Positions 49,402 to 61,791 of a stretch of 64,000 nt of DNA are shown here, in pieces. How positions within the stretch are numbered: position 1 is the first letter of the stretch; each line of letters opens with the position of its first letter. Source of the DNA: Erodium maritimum (lineage: Eukaryota; Streptophyta; Magnoliopsida; Geraniales; Geraniaceae). The notes beneath the pieces were generated by a model. The model saw nothing but the letters and a program-made list of their open reading frames with translations, was not told where the DNA came from and searched no databases. The stretch is from the NCBI GenBank assembly GCA_963921825.1, contig OY997593.1, positions 61,798,039-61,862,038 of the forward strand, written 5' to 3'. The position numbers and the translations under genes were made by a program.

Positions 49402-50823
49402 AGGGTTATTTACGATAAGGTACCCTTATGTTTCGTCCACGAACGATAAGGTACCCTAATGAATTTTGTGTCCGATAAGGTACCCTAATGATTCGTCCAC
49501 GAACGATTTGGTTTTCTGCTGTTAAAAAACTAACAGACCAAAGTGAAAAGACCATTTTGCCCTTTATCATTTTAGTTGACTTTTGACTTAATAGTGAAAT
49601 GACCATTATACCCTCAGTTTTTATTTTTCCTTAATTTCTAATTACTTTTAATTTTCAAAATAAAATAAATAAATTTTTAAAAAACTGAATTTTTTTAAAA
49701 CCAGATTTTTATATTTTAAAATCAGATTTTATATTTAATTAGTTTTATTTTTTAATAATTAATTTTTTTATATATAAATTAATTTTTATTAAAAACAGTT
49801 TTATATATAAAAATCATTTTTATTTTATAAAAAATTAATTTTATTTAAAAAAAAAAACTGGATCGAGTTCGTCTTCTCCGGCAGCTCCGGCGTGGTCTCC
49901 GGCCACCCGTCCTCCGCCGGCGTCGTCCCCGGCAACCCGTCCTCCTCCGGCATCTTCCCTCCTCCCTCTTCCACCGCTGGCGTCGTTGATTTGGTTCCAA
50001 TCTGAACCAAATCACCGACGAAGACGCCGACGATGGAAGAGGGAGGAGACGCCGGACGAGGGGGACGAGACGTCGTAGGAGGGGGTGGCCGGGGACGAGA
50101 CGCCGGAGACGACGCCAGAGCTGCCGGAGAAGACGAAGAAGCGTTCTGCAATTTTTTTTTGATTTGGTTCAGATTTGAACCAAATCGCGATTTGGTTCAA
50201 ATCTGAACCAAATCAACGACGTCGGCAGTGGAAGAGGGAGGAGGGAAGATGCCGGAGGAGGACGGGTGGCCGGGGACGACGCCGGCGGAGGACGGGTGGC
50301 CGGAGACCACGCCGGAGAAGACGAACTCGATCCAGAATTTTTTTTTAATAAAATTAATTTTTTTATAAAATAAAAATGATTTTTTAATTTTTTGTATTTT
50401 TAAATATTTTTTTAATTTTAATTATTAAAAAATAAAACTAATTAAATATAAAATCTGATTTTAAAATATAAAAATCTGATTTTTGAAAAAAAATTCAGTT
50501 TTTAAAAAATTTATTTATTTTATTTTGAAAATTAAAAGTAATTAGAAATTAAGGAAAAATAAAAACTGAGGGTATAATGGTCATTTCACTATTAAGTCAA
50601 AAGTCAACTAAAATGATAAAGGGCAAAATGGTCTTTTCACACCCCACTTAACTGAAAATGTCTAAGTTAGAGGAATATTCCGTTAAAAACTAACGGAATA
50701 TGCCAATTTTAAACCAAATCGTTCATGGACGAATCATTAGGGTACCTTATCGGACACAAAATTCATTAGGGTACTTTATCGTTCGTGGACGAAACATAAG
50801 GGTACCTTATCGTAAATAACCCT
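49402..50823. mobile_element. 1.42-kb near-complete palindrome (foldback element)
   Basis: The left arm from AGGGTTATTTACGATAAGG (49402) is repeated in reverse complement at the right end, down to CGTAAATAACCCT (50823). Nearly the whole element is inverted repeat: outer about 170 bp, then about 280 bp of extremely AT-rich sequence, then about 130 bp of GC-rich sequence (CTGGATCGAGTTCGTCTTC from 49858 matched by GAAGACGAACTCGATCCAG at 50317-50335). The middle 150-200 bp is less regular and holds further GATTTGGTT/AACCAAATC inverted units. A 7-bp direct repeat AAATTTT flanks it (49395-49401, 50824-50830). No transposase frame. Arms and flanks fit a foldback or MULE-like non-autonomous DNA element. 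Confidence 0.85.
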
Positions 50824-50830
50824 AAATTTT

Positions 50831-52140
50831 AAAATATCATGAGCGTCATTCAGTTCACAAACATCACATAAATATGAGTACTTGAAATTGTTTTAGTTTT
50901 GATGTCTACGAGTCTTTCTAATTAGGCCACTTTGATGACTAACAAATCAATATATACTATATACATCAAATCAAAATCATCATACTCATTGTCAAACAAT
51001 TTCATTCTATTCGACATTGTCTCTTATTTTGCAACTTCGGTGGCTAACGAATAATTTGTGATATAGACGATTAAATAAGTAATTAAATTTGATATCTGTA
51101 TAACATTGTAGTTTGGTCATCTTGATGAACACCAAGTTAAATATAACTATATTTATCAAATAATAAATTTGGGGTAAAACTTAATCGCCTAAAATGACTG
51201 TCAATTCCTTAATGATATTGATTCGAAACCGATCATATATAATAGCCACAGTCAACAACTAATCACATGATGCCATGGATTAAAAACAAGGGTTAATTGC
51301 CAAAACCTACCCCAAAAGTATTGTCCACATCAAAAAAGGACCTTATCTTTTGTCCACGCTTTTAAGAGGCACAAAGTATTATCCACCGTCTTTTTGTGTT
51401 AAACCACGGATTACGACTTTGGCTTATCACTTTAGATAGCACTCGTCATTTTACAGTAGATTTGTGGGCAATTCATAATGCATTCAATAGTTTGTGGGCA
51501 ATTACATCCCCAAACTGATTCCAGCAATAAGCTTCCGGAGATAGCTTGGTGTCACTGCTACAATAGTTCATCTTGTGAAAAATCATCGTCATTTGGGCGG
51601 TCAACCATAGAGAAATATATTGACAATCATTACTCGACACCAGTTACTCGCTCAAACCCAAAGAGTATCAAATAGAAAGACCTGAATCGCATCTCTCAGA
51701 GAGTTTTAATCACATTTACACAACACAAGGCCGAAATAAAAATGCAGATTAGCACGTAACTGCAACGACCCATCTTGGATCTTCAAGGAGAAAATGAAAT
51801 CGCTAAATCAAAGTGGAAGTTTACCTACTGAATGAGAGCGCACCAGAGAGGGAGAGAGAGAACGGACTGTGCTTCTTCACCGGTTCAGGAACTGTGCTTC
51901 ATCATCCACGGTTCAATTTGCAAACGTGATCTACTGATCTGGGCCTTATTAAATAAACGCAGCGTTTTGAGATTTTCATTTTGGCACGTGTGAAAAACTA
52001 AGTTGCCAGATTTACAGTTGAGCCCCCTCTTTTATCGGGTTTCCCATTTGCCCCTCAATTTAAGAAACGGCGTGATGCACCCGTAGCCAAACAAGCCCCA
52101 ATTCCAAGCGCGAAAACGAACAAAACGGAACGGCTTTTCG
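50831..52140. other. Intergenic region upstream of HOP
   Basis: Mostly AT-rich. No gene recognised. 51290-51420 resembles small dispersed elements found in many plant genomes but has no confirmed ends. Confidence 0.4.
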
Positions 52141-52151
52141 TACTAACGGGA

Positions 52152-52164
52152 GAAGATTCCAGAA
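52152..52164 (+). promoter_or_regulatory. Perfect heat-shock element of HOP
   Basis: GAAGATTCCAGAA, three alternating nGAAn units (GAA-NN-TTC-NN-GAA) without mismatch, begins 131 bp and ends 119 bp upstream of the HOP ATG. This is the binding-site form of trimeric heat-shock factors and suits a co-chaperone gene known to be heat-induced in plants. Confidence 0.7.
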
Positions 52165-52282
52165 CCAACTCCACACTCCTTTTCCAGCAAAGCACAGGTC
52201 TCTCTTCTCCGATATAATCCCTTCCCTCTTTCGATCTCTCACATATCTGATTCTTATCGACAGCTGTACAGTGTGACATATA

Positions 52283-55200
52283 ATGGCCGACGAAGCCAAA
52301 GCTAAAGGCAATGCCGCCTTCTCCTCCGGCGACTTCTCTGCCGCTGTTCGCCATTTCTCCGACGCTATAGCCCTCGCTCCTACTAATCACGTTCTCTACT
52401 CCAACCGATCCGCGGCATATGCCTCCCTCCACCAGTACTCCGATGCCCTTGACGACGCCAAGAAGACAGTCGAGCTCAAGCCGGACTGGGCCAAAGGCTA
52501 CAGCCGTCTCGGAGCCGCTCACCAGGGATTGGGGAAATACGATGATGCCATCGCCGCCTACAAGAAGGGCCTCGAGATTGATCCCCAGAACGAGGCTCTC
52601 AAATCCGGCTTGGCCGACGCTCAATCAGCAGCGTCCAAGTCCCGCCCCTCGCCGTCCAATCCATTCGGTGATGTTTTCACGGGTCCCGATATGTGGCCCA
52701 AGCTCGCGGCTGATCCGGGCACCAGGGCTTATCTGCAGCAGCCTGATTTCATGAAAATGATGCAGGACATTCAGAGAAACCCTAACAATCTGAATTTGTA
52801 CTTGAAGGATCAGAGGGTGATGCAGGCGCTTGGGGTTTTGCTGAATGTGAAGCTGCGGACTCCTGGGGATGATATGGAGATGCCTGAAGCTTCTTCGCCT
52901 CCACCGCAAGAGAGGAAAAGGCCTGCTGAAGCGGAGCCCGTGAAGGAAGAGAAGGAGCCTGAATCAGAACCAATGGAAGTCTCTGAAGAAGAGAAGGAGG
53001 AGAAGGAGAGGAAAGCGCAAGCACAGAGGGAGAAGGAAGCAGGAAATGCTGCTTACAAGAAGAAGGATTTTGAGACTGCCATTCAGCAGTATTCCAAAGC
53101 TCTGGAGTTGGATGATACTGATATTTCCTTCCTTACCAACCGAGCTGCCGTGTATTTGGAAATGGGAAAGGTATGACATTTTTCTGCAATTCTCTTCCTG
53201 CTTTAGTTTTCACTTGTAAATGTTGCCTGGTAATTGACTATGTCTTCACAACAGCTGTCACTATACTTAGTGATGTGCTCCTTAATCTTAAAATTGTTAT
53301 AAGTTGTGAAATTTAAGGTTAGTTACTGTTTCCACTTCAATATATTTGCAGTCTGGCATATAGATGATATGCTTAGTTAGAGGGGTTCCACTCAAAATCA
53401 TTGGTTAATTGGTGTATAATTATAGTTCATAGGCTAATAGTTCATCCTCCTTTATGAAGTTGGGTTTGACTTCTTTTGCATGTTAAGTTTGTCTCTGGGC
53501 AGCAGAGAATAGTTAGTTTAATTGTTGTGTCTATTCTGATCCTCTCGCATTGTCCTGTTTTGTTTCTCCCGCTGTAAAATGAAAATGGAAAGGATAGACT
53601 AATGCTAAGGAATGGCAACGGGCATAGAAATAAACAAATGCAGGATATGTTGATGTTTTGCTAACTTAATCAAAAGCAGGGGAGAGGGTTGACTTTAATT
53701 CACACACCAAAATAATCTTAATGGAATCTATATGCTGATGTTTTGCTGCCCATGCAAGATTGTTTTGTTCTTCTTGAAGGTGATGCATGCTTGTTTTTTC
53801 TTGTGATCTATCCTCTGTATATTGGTATGGCATTGATGTTGGTGCCAAGACAGCCAACTGCTTCAGTGACATCTAACGATTGCATAGATTCCTTGTATGG
53901 GTCTACTGAGATATTAACCATTCTGTTCGGTGGTCAAATTGAAAATATTGTGGATTATATCTTCCCTTTCCTGCTCTGGTTATATTAATTAATGTGATAT
54001 TTTATTGGTTACAATGTTCTTCTTTCTCCTGCATATATGCTGCCTGACTTCGCTAAAATATTTTCAGTACGAGGAATGCATTAAAGACTGTGATAAGGCT
54101 GTGGAACGGGGAAGAGAGCTTAGGTCTGACTTCAAGATGGTAGCTAGAGCTTTGACTAGGAAGGGAACTGCCTTGGTGAAAATGGCAAAATGTTCTAAGG
54201 ACTTTGACCCTGCTATTGAGACATTCCAGAAAGCTCTTACTGAGCATCGTAATCCCGACACGCTGAAGAGACTAAATGAAGCTGAGAAAGCTAAGAAGGA
54301 TCTAGAGCAGCAAGAGTATTTTGATCCTAAGTTAGCTGATGAGGAGCGTGAGAAAGGTATTGTCATCTTCATTTTTTCCTTTGCAGAATCAATATACTTT
54401 ACAAATTTCATGTTGTGAGTTGTGTCGTAAACCCCACTCCTACATTCTTATGGAGAGAAGTACAACTATCCTGTTAATAGTTGCTTCCTACGCTCTTATA
54501 GAGAGAAATACAACTATTCACAGGATAGTTGCTTTCTTTTCAGTAACGGCTAATAACACTCGTGTGTACATTATCATAGATACCTTCTAGAATCTAGTCC
54601 ACATGGTCAATTGCATGTGTCCTATCTTGTGTTGGAAATGATTAGACTACTACTAAAAAATATCACTCTTTGGGCTTGTTTGGCTAGTTGATTCAACCTG
54701 TGTTGCAACTCATGATGAGCAGGAAATGAATGTTTCAAGCAGCAAAAGTACCCTGAAGCTATCAAGCATTACACAGAATCTTTGAGAAGGAACCCCAAGG
54801 ATCCGAAGGTAAAGATAAACCTCACTTTGTTATCTTCGCATACTTACAATGCATTTCGTCAATAATGAATATTTTGAGGTAACTGTCGGTGGCTGTGGCT
54901 AGGCATATAGCAATAGAGCTGCTTGCTATACTAAACTGGGAGCTATGCCTGAGGGATTGAAGGATGCTGAGAAGTGCATTGAACTTGATCCAACTTTTGC
55001 TAAAGGGTATACAAGAAAAGGTGCTGTCCAATTCTTCATGAAAGAATATGACAAAGCTTTGGAAACATACCAGTTGGGGCTGAAACATGACCCTAACAAC
55101 CAGGAATTGCTTGATGGTGTAAGAAGGTATTGTACGATTATTACAACTTCGTTGTTCAGGTTTATATTTCAATTTCGCAGCTCTAGATACATTATTAGAA

Positions 55201-55775
55201 TTGCTCCCTTTTAATTTCTGCAGATGTGTTGAACAAATTAATAAAGCCAGCCGTGGCGATCTTAGCCCTGAGGAAATAAAGGAGAGACAGGTTGGTTACT
55301 CTGTTTCAAAATTTTGTTGAGACTGGCATGATAAAGGATCTCTGGATCTCATGCTGATATTTCTTGCAGGCCAAGGCAATGCAGGACCCAGAAATTCAGA
55401 ACATCCTTTCAGACCCTGTTATGAGACAGGTACATTTAGTCGACATAATGTTGTATTTAGGATAGTAGTTATTCTATGAAGGATCTGATTCCCGTTTATT
55501 GTGTTCCCTTTAAAATTAGACGAAAATAGAGACTATGGCTTCTACCACTGGCTAATTCAAACGTTAACAATGGAAATCTCATCCTCAAGCAAAAAATAAT
55601 TACCTTGATTTATCTGTTGATTTAAATGGATGGCTAAAACAACTGTGTGCAATGTGGGCAGGTACTGGTTGATTTGCAGGAGAATCCCAAGGCAGCTCAG
55701 GATCACATGAAGAACCCCATGGTTATGAACAAGATCCAGAAGTTGATCAGTGCAGGAATTGTGCAAGTCAAATAA
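52283..55775 (+). CDS. HOP: Hsp70-Hsp90 organizing protein (HOP/STI1), seven exons
   Basis: Exons: 52283-53170, 54068-54356, 54723-54808, 54903-55126, 55224-55290, 55370-55429, 55662-55775; all GT-AG, giving 575 residues, the usual plant HOP length. Domains: TPR1 (about 2-107), DP1/STI1 (about 135-190), a charged linker with RKRP (211-214), TPR2A (about 243-360), TPR2B (about 385-500), DP2 (about 515-570). Carboxylate-clamp residues are present in TPR1 (K6, N10, N41, K71, R75) and TPR2A (K251, N255, N286, R323, R327); in TPR2B N394, N425, K455 and R459 are kept, with R390 in the first position. The cytosolic protein bridges Hsp70 and Hsp90 so that client proteins pass from one to the other. 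It is convergent with the EF-G gene, with 444 bp between the stops. Confidence 0.97.
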
Positions 55776-56219
55776 AGGGTAAAGAAGGTCAGAACAGAGA
55801 AAAGTGTCTCCAATGAATAGAATGTGCCTACTGGTGTGAATTGGATGGTTAATTGATTCGAAACATATCCTTCATTCAACTAGAAAATGTCAAGTTTTCC
55901 TTCTCTTTCAAGTTTGGTGTAATGGATATCGGTTATGATTTTATCAATGGATGGTACTTGTTGGATACAAGTTTCTTCATTAATCCCCTACAATATCCAT
56001 TGTTGCTAATCCTCATTTATGAACCATGGTTTCAGTAATGCATACAAGTTATATTGAGTGCTTTCATGATGGGACAAGGTCTGTTTGTTTCAATAACATG
56101 GAATCAGAATTCATGTATAAAAATGGCACCGCGTTCCATAAATAAATAAATACAAAGATATACTCTCGGAAATCCCTGAAGATCAAATTAACAAAATTAT
56201 AGGTCCCCCGTAGTTGAGA
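55776..56219. other. Convergent 3' intergenic region, HOP and EF-G
   Basis: 444 bp hold both 3' untranslated regions. AATAAA motifs for the plus strand lie near 56140-56150, overlapping the probable 3' end of the minus-strand gene, so the two transcripts may overlap. Confidence 0.5.
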
Positions 56220-59200
56220 TCAAGCAGCAACTTGTTGGTCCTTCGTTGCTAGTTTGTCTTGGATGAATTGAGGAACAACATCAAATTTAGATAATTGCAT
56301 GGTGTAGGATGCACGGCCTTTTGTCATTCCCCTGAGTGTACTGACATATTGGAACATCTCTGCCAGTGGAACCAGTGCGTCCACCACCTGCATCAAACGT
56401 AAGAGCTAAGATGAGAGGAACAACACAAAAGCGGTTGAGAATTAAATGGGAATTACCTTCAAACCACCAGGTTTGTCACCAAAAGTGTTGATCTGTCCTC
56501 TCCTGGAGTTGAGATCACCAATTACATCTCCCAAGTGTTCTTCAGGTGTGACAACTTCCACTTTCATTACAGGCTCCAGCATCTTTGGGGCACCTTTCCT
56601 CATTCCCAGCTTGAAGGCTCCTCTAGCAGCCAGCTGAAAGGCCAACACACTCGAATCCACATCATGGTAAGAACCATCCACTAGCACTGCCCGAACATCC
56701 ACAACAGGAAAACCGGCAAGCACACCATTACTCATGCTCTCCTCCAATCCTTTCACCACACCAGGAACAAACTCCTTTGGCACCACACCTCCTTTAATCT
56801 CACTCTTGAATTCGTATCCACTGCCCGGATCCAAGGGCTCAAATCTCACAGTAATATCAGCAAACTGTCCTGACCCACCAGACTGTTTCTTGTGCACATA
56901 CTTCACTTCTGCAACTTTAGAGATGCTTTCTCTGTAGTTCACTTGTGGTGCACCAACATTAGCCTCTACCTGCATACACCAACCAATCAACCAAAGTTAC
57001 AATAAATCCCAACAAATTTGACAATAAGATGCAGTAGGCACTTAGCAGAGACATACCTTAAATTCCCTCTTGAGCCTATCAACAATAATCTCAAGATGGA
57101 GCTCTCCCATTCCTTCTATTATGGTCTGGTTTGTCTCATCATCCCGCGAGAAGTGGAATGAAGGGTCTTCTTGTGCAAGCTTGACCAAACCAGATGCCAT
57201 CTTATCAATATCAGCTTTAGTCTTGGGCTCTATAGCGACCTTAATCACAGGATCAGGGAAGTCCATTCGTTCAAGTATGATAGGATGGTCGGGATCACAA
57301 ACTGTTTCCCCAGTTATTGTATCTTTAAGGCCTGCAAGAGCAACGATATCACCTGCCAAAGCTACCTTAATGTCCTCCCGGCTATTGGCATGCATTTCCA
57401 CAAGCCTACCAATTCTCTCCTTCTTTCCTTTGTTTGCATTCAGCACATACGAACCTGCACTCAGCTTCCCTGCATAGACTCTCACAAATGTAAGGGATCC
57501 CACAAATGGGTCGCTCATGATCTTGAAAGCAAGTCCTGCAAATGGTTCATTGTCATCTGGGGCCCTTCGAAGTTCCACTTCTGCATCATCTGGATCAGTC
57601 CCGATCATTGGTGGCACATCAAGTGGGGAAGGGAGATAGTCCACCACAGCATCAAGCAAGGGCTGAACACCCTTGTTCTTAAAAGCTGATCCACATAACA
57701 CTGGAACAAAGTTGCCTGCAATTGTTCCTTTCCGGATTAACTTCTTTACTGTTTCTTCATCAGGTTCAACTCCTTCAAGGTATTTCTCCATAACATCATC
57801 ATCCATCTCAACTACAGTTTCCATCATCTGTGAGTGATAATCATCAGCTTTCTCCTGAAGATCAGCAGGAATATCCTCATATGAGAACTTGGCACCCAAT
57901 TCTTCTCCTGACCAGACTATAGCTTTCATCTTCAATATATCAACAACCCCTTGAAAACTATCTTCTGCACCAATTGGGATTTGGAGCACAAGTGGTTTAG
58001 CACCCAAGTTTGTTACTATCATGTCTCTAGTACGGTAAAAGTTAGCTCCAAGGCGATCCATCTTATTGACAAAGCAAATTCTAGGTACCCCATATCTATC
58101 AGCCTGCCTCCACACAGTTTCAGATTGTGGTTCCACACCAGCAACACTGTCAAACAAGCATATAGCACCATCCAAAACCCTCAGAGCTCGCTCCACTTCA
58201 AGTGTAAAGTCAACATGGCCTGGAGTGTCAATGATGTTAATCCGATGGTCAAACCAGAAGGTGGTTGTTGCAGCTGAGGTTATGGTGATTCCTCTTTCTT
58301 GTTCTTGTTCCATCCAGTCCATAGTTGCTGTTCCCTCGTGTACCTCCCCAATTTTGTAGTTCCTCCCAGTGTAGAATAGGATCCTTTCAGTTGTAGTAGT
58401 CTTTCCTGCATCTATGTGGGCCATAATCCCAATGTTGCGGTAGTCTTTCAACGGTATTTTACGGGTTGTATCTGAAAATTAAAGCAACAAGAAGAAATCA
58501 ACCATCTCCATGGAGTTAGCAAATAAACAAAACTTGAACAAGTTCTATAGTAAATTACAAAACCACAATTTAACTGTCTATAAATTAGATGGCTTCTGAA
58601 GGCAACAGGACAGTTTAAGCCTCTCATCAACAGACAATTTTAAATCTCTCAGATCAAATTTCCAATATAAAGGTATAGGTTTCTCTAAGAAGGAATGCAT
58701 GCAAATCATACACCAACAGTTAACATATTATAATTTGGCGAAAATAGTGGTTTATATATAGAGTCAATTTCAAAGTCATCATCAATGTGCTATAACATTA
58801 ACAAGTCGATAATAAAACCAAAACTAGAATGCTTCAACTCTCAATGCTGCATGAAATTAACTATTTTCATGCAGAACTGAAATAACGCTGTCCTGCTAAA
58901 GCAAAATCCACCATTCATTCACATGGCATATAGATGTCTTAAAATGATACTTAATTCAATTCCGTTCTGATCTCTCATATACACTTAAATGGATAAAATT
59001 GTAATATGGAACATTTGAGTTCATTCAATATCAACAAACATCCACACAGCCAGCTTATCCAGAACACAATTACCATCAACAAATAGTGGACTAATCAGAA
59101 AGGAAATAAAAACCTAAAACATGGAATTTTCAGCAAGTAGTGGACTAATCAGAAACAATTGCCAATGACTATGAAGTGACCAACAAAACATGATAGGAAA

Positions 59201-59702
59201 AGCTACCAATTCATCAGATTGCAATTTTTAGCCACACTAGATAAATGAGTATTAAGGAACTAATAAGAACTCAAAAACACCAGAATCAAAACATAAACAA
59301 AAAAAATGAAAATCCAAAAGTAGCTATCGGACATTAAATAGACAGAATTACAGGCACGTACTCCAAATAAATTCAATTTTCAACCAAGAGACGAATGAAA
59401 CGATATAAATTTGCATATTCTTCGAATAATGTTGAGAATTGGTAGAGAAACACAGCGTATAGAGATGTACCCTCGTCTGCCATGGCGAAGACTGAGAAAT
59501 TTCTCCGCCTCTGGTGGCGAGAAGTGGAGACCTTGGAGGAGATGCGCAGAGCACCCAAGAACTGAGAAGCTGAGGAGCAAATTGAGGAAGAGGAAGCACG
59601 CGTAGCGAGAGCCAGAAAGCGAGCAGGGACCACCGGTCTCCTCTGAGACCCAATGAAACTGCATACCGTTGAGTTCGTTATCCTCACCGTCTCTGCAGCC
59701 AT
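56220..59702 (-). CDS. SCO1: Chloroplast elongation factor G, four exons
   Basis: Exons on the minus strand: 59702-59471, 58471-57057, 56969-56457, 56387-56220; all GT-AG; 775 residues against about 783 in Arabidopsis SCO1 (cpEF-G). Exon 1 encodes a Ser/Arg-rich plastid transit peptide ([16 protein letters not shown]..., about 70 residues). The GTPase domain has AHIDAGKT (95-102), RGITITSA (137-144), DTPGH (159-163) and NKMD (213-216). Domain II ([11 protein letters not shown]), domain III (GMGELHLEI), domain IV ([20 protein letters not shown]) and domain V ([14 protein letters not shown]) follow in order. EF-G drives translocation of tRNA and mRNA on the plastid ribosome using GTP; loss in Arabidopsis gives pale cotyledons. 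The plastid type is told from the mitochondrial one by near-identity to remembered SCO1 segments. Confidence 0.96.
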
Positions 59703-61171
59703 TGTTATTTGCGCCTCTGCTCTGCTCTGAGCTCTCTCCCTCTCTAACCTTTGAGGGGATAACAATAACGATAACTTTTTGAGGCTCTTATGTGTTCCGT
59801 TCACTTCAAAATCCCCAGCAACTGGTAGATAATATGTTTTTTTATTAAAAATATGTAATTTCTGGAACTTTGCCCTTACTTTTCAACAAAATAACGAAAA
59901 CACCCCAAGCTAGAGAAGTATGGGCCTGCCTTATAGCTATATATGGGCCTTCTGAATAAACAGAGTACATCAAAATCTTTGTTCATTAGCTTAACCAAAA
60001 CCAAACCAATCCTTCAAATTACTATTTTTTTTAAATAGGAAAATTTTCTATCCGTTCAAATTTTCTTTCATTACATGTTTATTACGGTAAGCTATGGTTA
60101 TAAGATGTATAAAAAAACCTAGATTCTGATTTATGAACAGCAATGACAATGATGTAATTTCTGGAGTTTTAGAGGGTAGGAAGGTCAAAGAAGGAAATTA
60201 TTCATTTGATCGCAAACACAGACAAGAATCAAGTAGTGTGCAGTAGAAAAGGGTTGTGAATTGGCCACGTAGCTCAAAGTTTATATCCGCGGAAGCCAGG
60301 TGGGGCCTAGAGAAATGACTGGCTATCCAATTTCCAGTGGGTCCTCACCATCCCCATCCCATTATCTGTAGTATATGGATGACTGAATTGAATGTTGGGC
60401 CTTTGACTGCTAAATGGATATGTGCAGTGCGTGTTCTCATAATTGGGCCTATAAGCCCAGTGGGTTTCTGATAAGTGGACCCATTGCCAGCTGAAACCCA
60501 ATTAAATAAGCTAAAAAGTAGGCACCAGAGCTGAGGGCATGTGGAGACATTGGTTTTTCAGAACCATAAAATCCCCACCTCCTGCACCAATGTGGGTTAC
60601 AACGATTCCAACTGTCTGAGGACCAACACCAACAGCACTAACCATCCTCATGGCCGACAAATTGTGATGTTTAAAGTTGTAAGAAATGTCACCTTCATTT
60701 GCATATTTGCTTTTGGAGGTCTTGTTTATTTGTATCGATTAATCACATAATTGCATAAGAAATACCGTGTTATGTTGTTTTTGATCTTCGTCTCAACAAC
60801 AAAACCTCATCAATCAATCAATTTTGGTGTTCTTTAGTTATACAATTGAATTAAATTTCAGTTGTGGGATAATAATCAATTTTTTGATACAATTATGATA
60901 TCAAATAATCTTTAACTTGACCTCCAACAGTAAGCATAAGACATGAAGAAAACATCCTCATATAAAGACATGTCCTTAGTTCCATTACCAATATTTGATT
61001 TATTTAATTATACACAATACAAAACACAAGCATATACCGAATTCTAACATATATGTATATATAAAATTAAAGCAGCTACCCAAATCTATCTTAGCTGATT
61101 TTATCATCAGCATCAAGAACCATTACAACACGACGTATAATATACGTAACACTTGAGTTCCTATGGATTTA
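59703..61171. other. Intergenic between EF-G and PMEI genes
   Basis: The right 1.4 kb contains the EF-G promoter (just above 59702) and the 3' end of the PMEI gene. No further gene recognised; frames at 60307-60750 have no known motif. Confidence 0.45.
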
Positions 61172-61750
61172 CTAAGAAGATCCATAGCTGTGAATGAGAG
61201 CGAGAGCAATGGTGGTCAAGTGTGCAACTTTGACAACCTGCCCCTTCACCACACTCCCATCTACGCCGCTCTCAGAGAAGCCGTCCAAGCACGTATCGTC
61301 GTCCGTCAAAGCTGAGCTCAACCAAGTCTCTACGTCGTTCAATGTCGTCCCTGAACTCCCTCCTCCTCCCATTTCGCCCAAAGCCCTCTGCAGCTCGTCC
61401 ACAGCGTCCTTTAACTCCTCCACACAGTCCTCAAGCGCCGAGCTTTCTCTACCAGTCCTCGACCCCTTGTGATCTTTTGACATCTTGGTCATGGCCGTAG
61501 CGGCTGATCGTGCAGCCTCCAGGGCCACGGACATGGCAGCTTTAGCCAACAACTTGGGGCTGGTTCGGATCTTGGTCGCGTAGCCGGAGAGGGAAGTGAT
61601 GCATAAATGGGGATAAGTTGTGTTGCTACATGATGTTCTGATGAACTCTCCACTGTTGCTCATAGGAACTGCTTCTGCTGCCCAAGATAGGCCCATTTGG
61701 GTACCAAGTAGTTGTATTATGAGGATGGAGGGAATGAATAAAGCAACCAT
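61172..61750 (-). CDS. PMEI-domain secreted inhibitor
   Basis: Intronless, 192 residues from ATG 61750. A hydrophobic signal peptide (about residues 1-26, ending near SWAAEA) leads to the cell wall. The PMEI domain follows with the four conserved cysteines C41, C50, C109 and C154, which pair 1-2 and 3-4 in this family. Characteristic pieces are FIRTSCSNTTYPHLC, ALEDCVEELKDAVDEL, and VETWLSSALTDDDTCLDGF. A Gly/Ser-rich insert (GEMGGGGSSGTT) joins two helices. These proteins bind pectin methylesterase (some bind invertase) one-to-one and so control wall pectin charge. The target cannot be told from sequence. Length and cysteine spacing are normal for the family. Confidence 0.93.
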   Translation of the reverse strand: MVALFIPSILIIQLLGTQMGLSWAAEAVPMSNSGEFIRTSCSNTTYPHLCITSLSGYATKIRTSPKLLAKAAMSVALEAARSAATAMTKMSKDHKGSRTGRESSALEDCVEELKDAVDELQRALGEMGGGGSSGTTLNDVETWLSSALTDDDTCLDGFSESGVDGSVVKGQVVKVAHLTTIALALIHSYGSS

Positions 61751-61784
61751 TTTTTCCAATGAAACGGTTGTGAAGCTCAGTGCG

Positions 61785-61791
61785 ATTTATA
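61785..61791 (-). promoter_or_regulatory. TATA box of the PMEI gene
   Basis: Minus-strand CCCTATAAATCGC; the TATA sequence ends only about 35 bp before the ATG, implying a leader of about 5-10 nt if this box is used. Confidence 0.5.

Noticed and set aside
52055-52624. Minus-strand frame of 189 residues over the HOP start
   Set aside because: Antisense shadow of HOP exon 1; no domain and no independent support.
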